This document shows positions 18,278 through 28,400 of a DNA stretch of 64,000 nucleotides, in pieces. A program made the position numbers and the translations under genes. Where the stretch lies: assembly GCA_947502305.1 (NCBI GenBank), contig CANMZA010000001.1, forward strand, positions 1,860,001-1,924,000, given 5' to 3'. The stretch comes from an uncultured Erythrobacter sp. Its GTDB lineage: Bacteria > Pseudomonadota > Alphaproteobacteria > Sphingomonadales > Sphingomonadaceae. Below the pieces are notes generated by a model. That model saw only the letters and a program-made list of their open reading frames with translations, was not told the origin of the DNA and searched no databases. Every line of letters starts with the position of its first letter. The stretch's first letter is position 1.

Positions 18278-19692
18278 ATGCCGTTCCTCGCGGGCACGCT
18301 GTCGCCGGGCAAATGCGCAGGATGGCGGCTATGCGGGGTTTTGTCCCACTCGATCGCGCTGCCGAAAATTGTCCGCATATAAGCGGCAACCGCGCGCCGT
18401 CCGGCCATGATCGCCACCACATTGGTGACCGGGATACGCAAGACGGCAAAGACCCCTTCCGCAATTCCGTAATTGCGCGCGGTAAAGGCAAATCGCCAAA
18501 CCACCCGCCAGATAAAGAACCCCAAATTGACGGTGAGCAAAGCGATTAACCCCGGGCTCAGCGGGGTCGGCTGCGCCACGCCAAGCGACACGGCCGCAGA
18601 GATAATCAGCGTCAGCACCAAAAGCGTATAGCCCAGCACCAAGACCAAAGCGGTAAGCGGCCCGCGCCGGTCGCGCGCCCGCATCCAGCTTTCGACAATG
18701 CCCCCGGTCCACCCTGTCCGGTCCCACCCCTGCAAAGCGATCCCATGCACCCAGCGTGTTTTTTGGCGAACAATATGATCAAGCCTCGATGGGAAATAGG
18801 CCCGCGTCGCGATCAGCAGATCATCCTCGCCCCGGGCGCGCACGAATTCGCATGTGCCGCCGCTTTCAGCAATCGACAGGCCCAATTCGTAATCTTCGGT
18901 CAGAGATTCCCGCTCAAACGGGCTGCCATCGGCGTGATTTGCGCATAATTTATCCAGCGCCGCTCGGCCAATCGCGCATCCCACCCCAGCCGCAGGCAGG
19001 GCCGCACCAATAGCACTGCGCACGACCATCCCTTTGCCGTGGGCCTCGGCGAATTCCTCGCAATAATGGCTGCTGAGCCAATCACGCCCCGTTTGCGGTA
19101 GCGGCTCAACCGGCAATTGCGCAAAATCCGCGCCGCCCGCAATCGCATGATCGAGCAAGCCCAAACCGGCAGGATCAACCATGTCTTCTGCATCGTGAAA
19201 AATAACGCACGCAAATTGTTTGCCAGAGCGGCGCTCATCCGCGCACATCGCATCATGCAGGCGGTTGAGGCAATCGGCTTTGGTGCTTGGCCCCTGCCGA
19301 TCATGGATCACAAGACGCAATCGCGGATCACCGCGCGCGCCGCTCATCGCGGCCTCCAGCGTAGCGGGATCATTGCGGTAAATGCCAACATATAACCGCA
19401 GGTCCTCTTGCGGCCATGCGCTCAGCAGATGCGCGATCGTTTGCTTGATCACGTCCTCTTCTTGCCAAGCCGGAACGAAAATCGCCGCCCGGCCATGCAA
19501 TTTGCGATTTTGCAATTCACGCCTCTGGACATGCGGGGTCTTCGCCCGGCCCGTGATCTTTAACCACAGCCATGCGGCATCGACCGCCAGATCATCCAGC
19601 GCCCCGATTAAGAAGAAAACCCCTGCAAACAGCAGCAATTCATGCTGGAACACCGCCAGCCATTGCCACACATCCCAATCAATAAAAGACAA
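18274..19692 (-). CDS. NfrB-like family 2 glycosyltransferase
   Basis: A 472-residue membrane glycosyltransferase. One N-terminal helix (about 15-35), then a GT2 catalytic domain: AIFVPAWQEEDV, the acidic HDAED (DXD-like), LTEDYELGL and the acceptor-site RQKTRWVHG (Q-X2-RW class). Three or four membrane helices close the C-terminus. This is the processive cellulose-synthase-like layout of bacteriophage N4 adsorption protein B. NfrB synthesises an exopolysaccharide used by phage N4 for adsorption; here no PilZ-like domain is seen after the catalytic part. It is coupled to the barrel-like protein at 17090-18277. Confidence 0.82.
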   Translation of the reverse strand: MSFIDWDVWQWLAVFQHELLLFAGVFFLIGALDDLAVDAAWLWLKITGRAKTPHVQRRELQNRKLHGRAAIFVPAWQEEDVIKQTIAHLLSAWPQEDLRLYVGIYRNDPATLEAAMSGARGDPRLRLVIHDRQGPSTKADCLNRLHDAMCADERRSGKQFACVIFHDAEDMVDPAGLGLLDHAIAGGADFAQLPVEPLPQTGRDWLSSHYCEEFAEAHGKGMVVRSAIGAALPAAGVGCAIGRAALDKLCANHADGSPFERESLTEDYELGLSIAESGGTCEFVRARGEDDLLIATRAYFPSRLDHIVRQKTRWVHGIALQGWDRTGWTGGIVESWMRARDRRGPLTALVLVLGYTLLVLTLIISAAVSLGVAQPTPLSPGLIALLTVNLGFFIWRVVWRFAFTARNYGIAEGVFAVLRIPVTNVVAIMAGRRAVAAYMRTIFGSAIEWDKTPHSRHPAHLPGDSVPARNGI

Positions 19693-19778
19693 GGCGACCC
19701 ATCCCCTGATAGAAAATCAGACTAACGCGGGGTGATAAACCTTGCAACCACTGCGAGTTTTCTGAAAAGACACGCGCC

Positions 19779-21023
19779 ATGTCTGACACACAAAATACTC
19801 GCCCCGCACCGCTTCGCCGAATTTTTTCGCCGGTGCGCGCTTTGTTTGTGGGGGATGCGTCGGCGGGCGTGTTGCTCATCCTTGTCGCGGCGGCGGCGAT
19901 GTTGGCGGCCAATTCCGCATTTGCGGGCGAATATGACACGCTGATCAATGGCAAATTCGGATGGTATCCGCATCCTAAGCTGAGCTCGCTGCATTATGTC
20001 GTGAATGACGGCCTGATGGCGGTGTTCTTCTTTGTCGTCGGCCTCGAAGTGAAACGCGAAATGGTGCAGGGGCAATTGGCCGATGCTGCCGCGCGGCGAT
20101 TGCCGATGGTGGCGGCGGCGGCGGGCATGGCTGTGCCGGCTATCGTGTATATGCTGGTGTCGGGCGGCGGCGAATTTACGCGCGGCTGGGCGATCCCGGC
20201 GGCGACCGATATTGCCTTTGCGATGGGCGTGTTGGGCTTGCTCGGCAACCGAGTGCCTGCATCTTTGCGTTTGTTCCTTTTGACCGTTGCGATTGTCGAT
20301 GACATCGGCGCGGTGCTGGTGATCGCGCTGTTTTATACAGAGATCGAATCCATGACATCATTCCTGATGTGGATGGGCGCATCGGCGGCGGTTTTGGGCG
20401 TAATGATTGCCATGAACCGGGCACGGATCAGCGTATTCTGGCCCTATATTCTCCTTGCGATTGTGCTGTGGTTCTGCGTGCTGAACACCGGCATTCATGC
20501 GACGATTGCCGGTGTACTGGCGGCTCTGACGATCCCGCTGCACCGCAAGGATGGCAATTCCATGCTTGAAAAATTGGAGCATGGGCTTGCCCCGTGGAGC
20601 GCTTATCTGGTGGTGCCCGTGTTTGGTTTTGCCAATGCCGGGGTGTCGCTCGCCGGAATGGGCGTGGGTGATTTGCTTGAACCCTTGCCGCTCGCCGTTG
20701 CCGCGGGTCTGGTTCTGGGTAAGCAATTGGGCATTTTCACCACAGTGTTCATCTGTGACAAAACCGGATTTGCACCGCGACCAGAAAATGCGAGCTGGGC
20801 AGAGATTTGGGGTATTTCGATCCTGTGCGGCATCGGCTTTACCATGAGCCTTTTTATCGGCTTGCTGGCCTTCACCGATCCAGAAATGATCAACAGCGCG
20901 AAGATTGGGATCCTGACCGGGTCGGCGATCTCAGCGATTATGGGCTTTGTGGTTCTGCGCCTGACGACGAACCATTCCGATGCCGATTGCGATGACCAAG
21001 GCAGCGCGCCAAGCGCCGCTTAA
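19779..21023 (+). CDS. nhaA: Na+/H+ antiporter NhaA
   Basis: A 414-residue antiporter of the NhaA family with about 12 membrane helices. Diagnostic sequences are FFFVVGLEVKREM, the unwound helix IPAATDIAFAMGVL, and VAIVDDIGAVLVIA, whose paired aspartates bind Na+. It exchanges external protons for internal sodium and controls pH, in keeping with a marine or brackish habitat. It is divergent from the NfrB-like gene with an 86-bp gap. Confidence 0.95.
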   Translation: MSDTQNTRPAPLRRIFSPVRALFVGDASAGVLLILVAAAAMLAANSAFAGEYDTLINGKFGWYPHPKLSSLHYVVNDGLMAVFFFVVGLEVKREMVQGQLADAAARRLPMVAAAAGMAVPAIVYMLVSGGGEFTRGWAIPAATDIAFAMGVLGLLGNRVPASLRLFLLTVAIVDDIGAVLVIALFYTEIESMTSFLMWMGASAAVLGVMIAMNRARISVFWPYILLAIVLWFCVLNTGIHATIAGVLAALTIPLHRKDGNSMLEKLEHGLAPWSAYLVVPVFGFANAGVSLAGMGVGDLLEPLPLAVAAGLVLGKQLGIFTTVFICDKTGFAPRPENASWAEIWGISILCGIGFTMSLFIGLLAFTDPEMINSAKIGILTGSAISAIMGFVVLRLTTNHSDADCDDQGSAPSAA

Positions 21024-21079
21024 TTGGTCATCAAGCAATCAATTTTGGGCGTGACAGCTGGGTTTTCCCGGCTGCGGGC

Positions 21080-21517
21080 TTACCAGCTTCCGGTGTTTTC
21101 CATGCTGGCCCACGGCTCTTGCGGCTCCAGACTGCCTTCCTGAAGCAGTTCGACCGAAATCCCGTCGGGTGATTTGACGAACGCCATGTGCCCGTCACGC
21201 GGCGGGCGGTGAATAATGTGACCGGCATCGGCGATCCGCTGGCAAGTCTCGTAAATATTCTCAACCCGGTAAGCGAGGTGGCCAAAATTGCGCCCACCAT
21301 CATAGGTTTCTGGCGCACTGCCGTCTTCGGGTGGCCAATTATAGGTCAGCTCCACCTCGGCAATGCCCTCTTCACCCGGCGCGGCAAGGAAGATCAGCGT
21401 GAAACGCCCGGCTTCAATATCGAAGCGGCGCATCTCCTCCAGCCCAATCAACTTAAAGAAATCGACCGTCGCTTGTGGATCGGTGATGCGGATCATGGAA
21501 TGGAGAAATTTGGTCAT
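21080..21517 (-). CDS. gloA: Lactoylglutathione lyase (glyoxalase I)
   Basis: A 145-residue vicinal-oxygen-chelate enzyme. FLHSMIRITD carries the first metal His, a Glu follows in AEVELTYNW, GHLAYRVENIYE gives the second His and ISVELLQEGS the last Glu. It isomerises the hemithioacetal of methylglyoxal and glutathione. The start is the ATG at 21517, with AGGAGC about eight bases upstream; the longer reading from 21541 lacks a ribosome site. It converges on nhaA. Confidence 0.9.
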   Translation of the reverse strand: MTKFLHSMIRITDPQATVDFFKLIGLEEMRRFDIEAGRFTLIFLAAPGEEGIAEVELTYNWPPEDGSAPETYDGGRNFGHLAYRVENIYETCQRIADAGHIIHRPPRDGHMAFVKSPDGISVELLQEGSLEPQEPWASMENTGSW

Positions 21518-21653
21518 AAGAACGCTCCTTGTGCCCGGCAATTTAGGCGGGGGGGCTCAATTGCCTAATTGGCTAGCTTAGCTACGGTGCAAGGCCTTCA
21601 TCTGCAAGTGGAGCGGGCGGCAAGAAGAGCGGGTGGCAAAGGCCACGCAAAGC

Positions 21654-21684
21654 AAAAGACGCGGAGCCATTACAGCCCCGCGTC
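21654..21684 (-). terminator. Rho-independent terminator of the porin gene
   Basis: A 7-bp GC stem (GACGCGG/CCGCGTC) followed on the minus strand by TTTT, about 50 bp beyond the stop of the porin gene at 21733. Confidence 0.7.
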
Positions 21685-21732
21685 CCGTTCCTCCTGCTTA
21701 TCTGCAGGTTACTCTATGATGCAATCCGCCGC

Positions 21733-22665
21733 TTAAAAGCTGGCCGCGACCGTCACCACAAATGCGTCATCGGTGAAGATTTTGCCGGGATCGTTGATCG
21801 CGTCCCCTTCCACGCCGACATAGGCGACCGTGAACGTCACCGGCCCTGCCGCAACATCGGCGCCAACTGACCAGTCAAATGCCTTGCTATCGCCGGTAAA
21901 GGTCAGGAAACCATCGGTATAGCCAAGGTGGCCGTTGATCGTGATCGGCGTATCCGGAATGCCGATGCCAAGATCGGTATAAAGATACAGATTGTCTGTG
22001 CTGCCGAGCGAATCTTGATCCGGCGCATAAGCCAACCCGCCGGTCAGCGAGGCCGGACCGATTGAGGCGCTGAGCGAGCCGTAAAATTCAATGTAATCAA
22101 AATCACCCGGACCGGCATCAGGATAGAGATAAGCGATAACGCCGACATCAGCCGTCAGGCCGTCCGTCAAATCGCCGCTCCAGCCGCCGTAAACATCAAG
22201 CTCAGTCGAGCCATAGCCGACCGTTTGTTCGTCGAGATTCGACGCCCAAGTGCCGACATACAGACCCGAATCGTGCCCGACATCAAATCCGCCCTGAACA
22301 GCGAATTCGCCGCCTGACAGATCGACACCGCGGAAACGATATTCCGTGGTGAAGGCAACATTGGCAGAGAAGGAAAGGCCGCTTTCGCCGCCAAAATCAC
22401 TGGCCACCGCTTCATCAACGGGTTCGTTTGCGCGTTCTACTTTGGTGGTAAGCACAAGATCGCCGGTTTCAGCGGCGTTGTTATCGAGCGCAGCGGATGC
22501 CGCGATCAATTCTGCACTGATCGAAGAATCAGTGACAGCCTCAGAAGATGTTTCCGAAGCGAATGCGGGAGCTGCGGAGAAGAGCAGACCTGCGGTTAAG
22601 CTAGCAGCGGAAATGCTGCGGGCAGAGAGGGTTGCGGCCGAAAGGCCGCGGATGGACGTGAGCAT
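21733..22665 (-). CDS. TorF-family putative porin (TIGR02001)
   Basis: A 310-residue outer-membrane protein. A signal peptide with AFA cleavage (about residue 36) precedes a low-complexity Ala/Ser/Glu stretch. A barrel domain follows, from VAFTTEYRFRGVDLSGGEFAVQGG to the terminal VTVAASF. The sequence EYRFRGVDLS and strand spacing match TIGR02001, small porins of alpha- and gammaproteobacteria. The start is the ATG at 22665, with an AAGGAAG ribosome site; the longer reading from 22785 has no such site. Substrate unknown. Confidence 0.82.
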   Translation of the reverse strand: MLTSIRGLSAATLSARSISAASLTAGLLFSAAPAFASETSSEAVTDSSISAELIAASAALDNNAAETGDLVLTTKVERANEPVDEAVASDFGGESGLSFSANVAFTTEYRFRGVDLSGGEFAVQGGFDVGHDSGLYVGTWASNLDEQTVGYGSTELDVYGGWSGDLTDGLTADVGVIAYLYPDAGPGDFDYIEFYGSLSASIGPASLTGGLAYAPDQDSLGSTDNLYLYTDLGIGIPDTPITINGHLGYTDGFLTFTGDSKAFDWSVGADVAAGPVTFTVAYVGVEGDAINDPGKIFTDDAFVVTVAASF

Positions 22666-23031
22666 GACAACTTCCTTGTTGTTTGTTTTGCTTCGTCCCA
22701 CCTGCACATCCGGCGGCTGCGTATTTTTATGAGCAATCTCATCCAGATGCGAAACAATCGTGCACATTAATGCTGCATAGCACAAGAGAAATTGCTCAAC
22801 GTTTCAAAACCAAGCCATCAAAACGTGCAAAGCCGGTCAAAAGTGTTGGAAAATTGCATCACTCAATCGCGCCGCAATAATCGGCAATTTCCGCCCCACT
22901 TTGGCGCGGCCAATCGCGGCTCAGTTGCCGTTCAGGCTTGATCAGACTAAAGGCAGCGCTCCGCCCGCCCCTCGCGGTTTAAACCTGCATTTCCGAACGC
23001 ATCTTAAAAGAACACTTGCCAAAGCCACACC
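22666..23031. other. Divergent intergenic region, no gene seen
   Basis: This 366-bp gap lies between the divergent porin and metallophosphoesterase genes and must hold both promoters. It is AT-richer than its surroundings near 22725-22850. I see no open frame with coding character, no tRNA-like fold and no clear terminator or operator. Confidence 0.5.
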
Positions 23032-23835
23032 ATGTTCAAAGCCCTTCGCAAAATCTTCAGCCCCAGCCCGCAAGCACCGCTTCCTGCGGTTCCGGCCGGC
23101 ACGCGCTATTATGTGATTGGCGATATTCATGGACGGCTTGACCTCTACAACGCCTTGATCGGCGCGATTGAAGAGGATGATGCGACCCGCCCTGATCAGG
23201 ACACACATATTATTCTGCTGGGCGATCTGGTTGATCGCGGGCCGGACAGCGCCGGTGTCATTGCCGCCACGCGCGCTTGGCAGGCCAAACGATCGGTCCG
23301 CGTTTTGGCGGGCAATCACGAGGAAATGTTCCTCAATTCCTTTAAGAAACCTGAGATTCTGCGCCATTTTCTGAAACATGGCGGACGCGAAACGGTGTTG
23401 TCTTACGGTTTGTCACGCAAACAATTCAACGCGATGAACCTTGATGAATTGTTCGCTTTGATGCCGCAACTGATCCCGCAGGCTGATCTGGATTACATGC
23501 GCAGTTTTGAGGAGATGATCATCGCGGGCGATTATCTGTTCGTGCATGCTGGCATTGATCCCGCCTTGCCGCTCGATCAACAAAAACGCAGCGACATGCT
23601 ATGGATCCGTGACCGTTTTCTCGATCACGAAGGGCCGCTGGATAAGGTCGTCGTTCACGGACACACAATCTTTAACAAAGTCATGGATTGCGGCAATCGG
23701 ATCGGCATTGATACTGGCGCTTTTCGCTCAGGTGTGCTTACGGCCCTCGTGCTCGAAGACGACCAAAGACGCATCCTTCAGGCCAGCCAAATAGACAGCG
23801 GGCCGATCGAAGTCTTTCAGGGCGAGCGGGCATAA
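23032..23835 (+). CDS. Calcineurin-like metallophosphoesterase (PrpA/bis5'-nucleosyl phosphatase type)
   Basis: A 267-residue two-metal phosphoesterase. The five family motifs are present in order: GDIHGR (30-35), GDLVDRGPDS (65-74), GNHEE (95-99), a His in FVHAGID and HGHT. This set fits the PPP-type serine/threonine phosphatase 1 (PrpA) and symmetrical ApaH-like subgroup. The substrate could be phosphoproteins or dinucleoside polyphosphates. It is followed about 95 bp later by ugd. Confidence 0.88.
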   Translation: MFKALRKIFSPSPQAPLPAVPAGTRYYVIGDIHGRLDLYNALIGAIEEDDATRPDQDTHIILLGDLVDRGPDSAGVIAATRAWQAKRSVRVLAGNHEEMFLNSFKKPEILRHFLKHGGRETVLSYGLSRKQFNAMNLDELFALMPQLIPQADLDYMRSFEEMIIAGDYLFVHAGIDPALPLDQQKRSDMLWIRDRFLDHEGPLDKVVVHGHTIFNKVMDCGNRIGIDTGAFRSGVLTALVLEDDQRRILQASQIDSGPIEVFQGERA

Positions 23836-23930
23836 GACACGGGTGAGAGCCGGGCTTATCCCGCGCATCTTTACGATATCTTTGCGCACCACCTCTAACC
23901 GGCGCGCACACAGTTTAGGGGCAATATGCC

Positions 23931-25241
23931 ATGAAAATTGCAATGGTGGGTTCGGGTTACGTTGGCCTGGTATCGGGCGCATGTTTCGCCGATTTTGGTC
24001 ATGACGTTGTTTGCATCGACAAAGATCAGAGCAAGATTGACCGGCTGCACGAAGGTGTCATGCCGATTTACGAGCCGGGTCTGGACGCCTTGGTCGAAAG
24101 CAATGTGAAAGCGGGCCGGCTGTCTTTCACCACGTCGCTGGCCGAAGGGATCAAAGACGCCGCCGCCATCTTTATCGCGGTCGGCACGCCCAGCCGGCGC
24201 GGTGATGGCCATGCTGATCTGTCCTTTGTTTATGCCGTCGCCAAAGAAGTCGGAGAAAGCCTCTCTGGCCCGGCAGTGGTCGTCACCAAATCAACCGTGC
24301 CCGTGGGGACCGGTGATGAGGTTGAACGTATTTTAAAAGACAGCGGCACGGCGCACCAATTTTCCGTCGTATCCAATCCGGAATTTCTGCGCGAAGGGGC
24401 CGCGATTGGCGATTTCAAACGCCCAGACCGGATTGTTATCGGCGCAGAGGATGATTTTGGCCGCGATGTCATGCGCGAGGTTTACCGCCCGCTTTTCCTC
24501 AATGAATCGCCCATTCTGTTTACCGAACGCCGCACGAGCGAACTGATCAAATACGCCGCCAACGCCTTCCTCGCGACGAAGATCACCTTCATTAACGAAA
24601 TGGCCGATCTGTGCGAGAAAGTCGGCGCGAATGTGCAGGATGTCAGCCGCGGGATTGGGATGGACAACCGCATTGGTTCCAAATTCCTCCATGCTGGCCC
24701 CGGCTATGGCGGATCATGCTTTCCTAAAGACACGCTCGCTTTGCTAAAAACAGCTGAGGATTATGACAGCCCGACCCGCATTGTGGAGGCCGTGGTAAAA
24801 ACCAATGAGAGCCGCAAACGCGCGATGGGCCGCAAAGTGCTCGACGCATTGGGCGGCGCGGAGAATGCGCGCGGTAAGAAAGCCGCTTTGCTGGGCCTGA
24901 CCTTCAAACCCAACACCGATGACATGCGCGATTCGCCGGCCATCGCGGTTGCGCAAACATTGACCGATGCGGGTGTGATCGTGTCGGCCTATGACCCAGA
25001 GGGGATGGAGATTGCCCACCCCCTAATGCCGGATGTCATCATGTGCGATGACCCTTACGCCGCCTTAGAGGGCGCAGATGTGACCGCGATTGTGACCGAA
25101 TGGGATGCCTTCCGGGCGCTTGATCTGGGCCGCGTAAAGGAATTGGTGAACGCGCCGGTGATGGTTGATCTGCGCAATATCTACAATCCGGACGATATGC
25201 GCGCGAGCGGTTTTACCTATACGAGCATCGGCAGGGCTTAG
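23931..25241 (+). CDS. ugd: UDP-glucose 6-dehydrogenase
   Basis: A 436-residue NAD-dependent enzyme making UDP-glucuronate for capsule, exopolysaccharide or lipid A sugars. The N-terminal Rossmann motif is GSGYVGLVSGACFADFG, the catalytic region is GPGYGGSCFPKDT (nucleophilic Cys about 260), and GLTFKPNTDDMRDSPA marks the C-terminal domain. No glycan-assembly cluster is next to it, but the NfrB-like synthase lies about 4 kb away. It ends at a strong terminator. Confidence 0.95.
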   Translation: MKIAMVGSGYVGLVSGACFADFGHDVVCIDKDQSKIDRLHEGVMPIYEPGLDALVESNVKAGRLSFTTSLAEGIKDAAAIFIAVGTPSRRGDGHADLSFVYAVAKEVGESLSGPAVVVTKSTVPVGTGDEVERILKDSGTAHQFSVVSNPEFLREGAAIGDFKRPDRIVIGAEDDFGRDVMREVYRPLFLNESPILFTERRTSELIKYAANAFLATKITFINEMADLCEKVGANVQDVSRGIGMDNRIGSKFLHAGPGYGGSCFPKDTLALLKTAEDYDSPTRIVEAVVKTNESRKRAMGRKVLDALGGAENARGKKAALLGLTFKPNTDDMRDSPAIAVAQTLTDAGVIVSAYDPEGMEIAHPLMPDVIMCDDPYAALEGADVTAIVTEWDAFRALDLGRVKELVNAPVMVDLRNIYNPDDMRASGFTYTSIGRA

Positions 25242-25280
25242 GGCTCGAAATTAACCTTTCGCACGATTTGGAAACTCATT

Positions 25281-25317
25281 GCGGCGCTTTGCGATAGATT
25301 CGTGAAGCGCCGCTTTT
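25281..25317 (+). terminator. Rho-independent terminator after ugd
   Basis: A perfect 9-bp stem (GCGGCGCTT/AAGCGCCGC) followed by TTTT, 40 bp beyond the ugd stop. Confidence 0.85.
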
Positions 25318-25453
25318 GATTCCAGATACAGCAAGATACATTTGCTACAAGTGCCTGTCTTGCCACAAAAAAGTGACGCAGGGGATTGGGATTCATGCCG
25401 CTAATGGAGTAGCCTCCGAATCGGGTAGGGGTATTCGAACCATGGGGGCTAAT

Positions 25454-28400
25454 ATGAAACACAGTAAACTTTTGACCGGTGTAGGCATCGTCGCACTTTC
25501 TGGGGCGCTGGCGGCAACGCCTGCTTATGCATCCGGAAGCAGATCCGGTGCGCCGGTCGCAGATGCGCCGAGCGAGCAGACGCAGTGGCGCTTGGACCAA
25601 GCGGACACCCGCAGCGACAGCGTTTCGCAAGATGGACCTGCGGCGCAGGCCGCCCCCTCCACTTTAACGCCAGTCGCAGCGCCGTCGATTGCCGCACCAA
25701 CGGTTTCGATCGATACTTTTGCGGGCATCCAATCAGACGCCTATACTGCGACAATTGATCCGTCGGTTGTTTTGACCTTGCCGCGTTTTACCGGCGACAT
25801 TTCAGCCACCACAGTGACCGCAACGCCGCGGATCATCTCCCGCGATGATGTGGGCCTTGATGGCGCGGTGGACATTGACAACACGCAGCCATCGGTTGTC
25901 CAAATTTTCAGCCAAGTGAACGGCACGGGTCAGGTGTTCTTCAACTGCACCGGCAGTGTGATCAATCCGCGCACCATTTTGACCGCCGCGCATTGTCTCA
26001 ATGCGCGCTCTTCAGAGGCTTACGGCACCGCAGAATCCGGGGCGGAGCGCACGCAGCTTATCTCAACCGGCGTCGACAGTTCGGTGCGCTTCTTTGAATA
26101 TTTGGGCACTGGCGCGAACTATGCCGAAGGTGGCCTTGCAAGCAGCACCGACGTCATCATCCACCCTTCCTCCAATCTCGACAATGGCGGCTTGCCGTTC
26201 CCTTGGGCGGATGTCGCTTTGATCGCGGTTGATACGCCGATTACTGACGTGCCTGCATTGCCGATCCTGCTGACCCCTCTCACAGAGCTGACGCATGTTG
26301 TTCAGGTCGGATATGGCGGTTTCGGCACAGCGGACAGCGCGCTGTTTAACAACCAACTGCCGATTGGTTTCCTGCGCCGCGTGGGCGAAAATATGCTGGG
26401 TGCCATCGCATCGCCGGCGGATTTGATCGATACAATTGCGCCGCAATTTGCGCCAACCGCGATCAATTTTGGCGAAGTCTCGCAGCCATTTTACTTCACC
26501 GACTTTGACAATCCTAACCGTGTTGGTCCGGGAGAAGATCGCTGCACATTCTTCCCTGATGGCAGGATCAGTTGCGAGAGCCTGGATGCGGTCATATCGA
26601 TTGATTGGTTCGACGGAGACGCCCTGCCAAACGAAGTCGCAACCGCTGGCGGCGATAGCGGTTCGCCGCTAATTGCCGATCAGCTTGGCGGGCCGCCGGT
26701 TATCACGGCGGTTCTGTCGGGCGGCTATGATTTCTTTGGCATCGGCAACACGTTTGGCGATATCAGTTTCTACAACCCGCTTTATCCATTCTTTGAATTT
26801 CTAACGGAAAACACCGCTTACAAATATGTGTCGGCGCGGCGCGGGGACGGAAATTGGTCGGACCCAACCCACTGGACGCAAGATCTCGATCCCGGCTTCT
26901 TGGTCGATGATGGCACCGGCACCTTGGTCAATGGCATCCCGGTGGGTGATGAACCGGGCGTGTTTGAAACCGGTCCGGGTATCGGCTTGATCCTCGGCAA
27001 TGACGTGTCAGAATATCCAAGCGACCTTTCGAGCTCCCTTCCACCAGAAGGCACCCCGAATTTCGGCGGCAATATTCCAGAAAGCTCGGTCTTGCTTGGG
27101 CCAGGTTCGCGCGGTTTCGTTCCGCAGAACACTGATGGCACACCGGGCACCGCGTTCGAAAACCCGGCACAATATTTTGAGGTTCACCTCACCCGCCGGG
27201 GCACCACCACGGTTGACCTTGATGTAGAGATCGACCGTCTGGTCATCGACCACCGCCGCGCCGGTTTCATCCTGCCGGATGAATGGAGCTTCACCAGCCT
27301 GATCGGTGTCGAGCAATTCAATGGTGTGGCAGAGATCAATGGCACGCTGAACACCGGTATCTATACGCTGGCAGGCGGCGAATTGGTCGGCGATGGCGGC
27401 ACGATCAACACCAATGTGCTGTTCAACCTAGAAGGGTTGTTGAGCGCAGGGGGAGCCAATGGTTTTGGTACGCTGAGCATTGATGGCGATTATGTCCAAA
27501 CCAGCGGCGGCACTTTGTGGAGCGATTTTTCGGTCGGACGGCGTAGTATCGTCACCGCCGACAGCTATGACATTTCGGGCGTCGCGGTGCTGGATGGTGA
27601 TCTGGTTATCTCCAGCCGTGATCGCCGGGTTCGCTTTGGTGCGGAATACACCTTGCTATCAGCAGGGGCGATCGATGGCGATTTTGCCAGCGTGACCTTC
27701 CTCAGCCGTTCACCAATTCTGGCGGCGGAACACCGGATCGAAGATGGAGAAATCATCGTCGAAATCACAGCGCGCAGCATCCGTGATCTTTTGGGTCGCC
27801 GCAGTTCGCTGAGCTCGCTCGGAACCGCGCTTGATACATTGCGGGCGTCGCGCTTTGATAGCTTTGCCGAAATGTTCGCAATCGTGGACAGCGCAACATT
27901 CGACACTCTCGGATCGACCCTGTCCTCGCTCACTCCGGTGAACGCGTTTGGTCAAACCTTTACCGCCAACACCTTCTCTCAGCGTTTCACCGGTCAAATC
28001 GCACAGCGCACTCTTGCGCTGCGCGGCGGATCGCGCGCGGCGGGCGGATTTACAGCGGCGGGCAATGCCAGCTACGCGCTGACGGGGACCACTCCGGGTC
28101 AAACCGGCGCATTGGGTATCTATGGCAGCGCCTCTGGCGTCTTCCTCAATGGCGGACAGCAATCCGGCGTGTTGGGCAACGGCGTGACCGGTTTCAACAC
28201 ATTTGGAACCAATGGCGTCACCAGCGGCGTGGTCGGTGCCAATGCGTTTGAGCAAGCCTCGCTTACTCAAGCAGGCGAAATGACCATCGGTGCTGACCTG
28301 CAAGTTGCAGAAGGGTTCAGCTTCGGTGTGGCCGTGTCCAACATCCGCAACAGCCAGCAATCGACCGGGTCACTGCAAGCGCAGGAAGACACCAGCCAAT

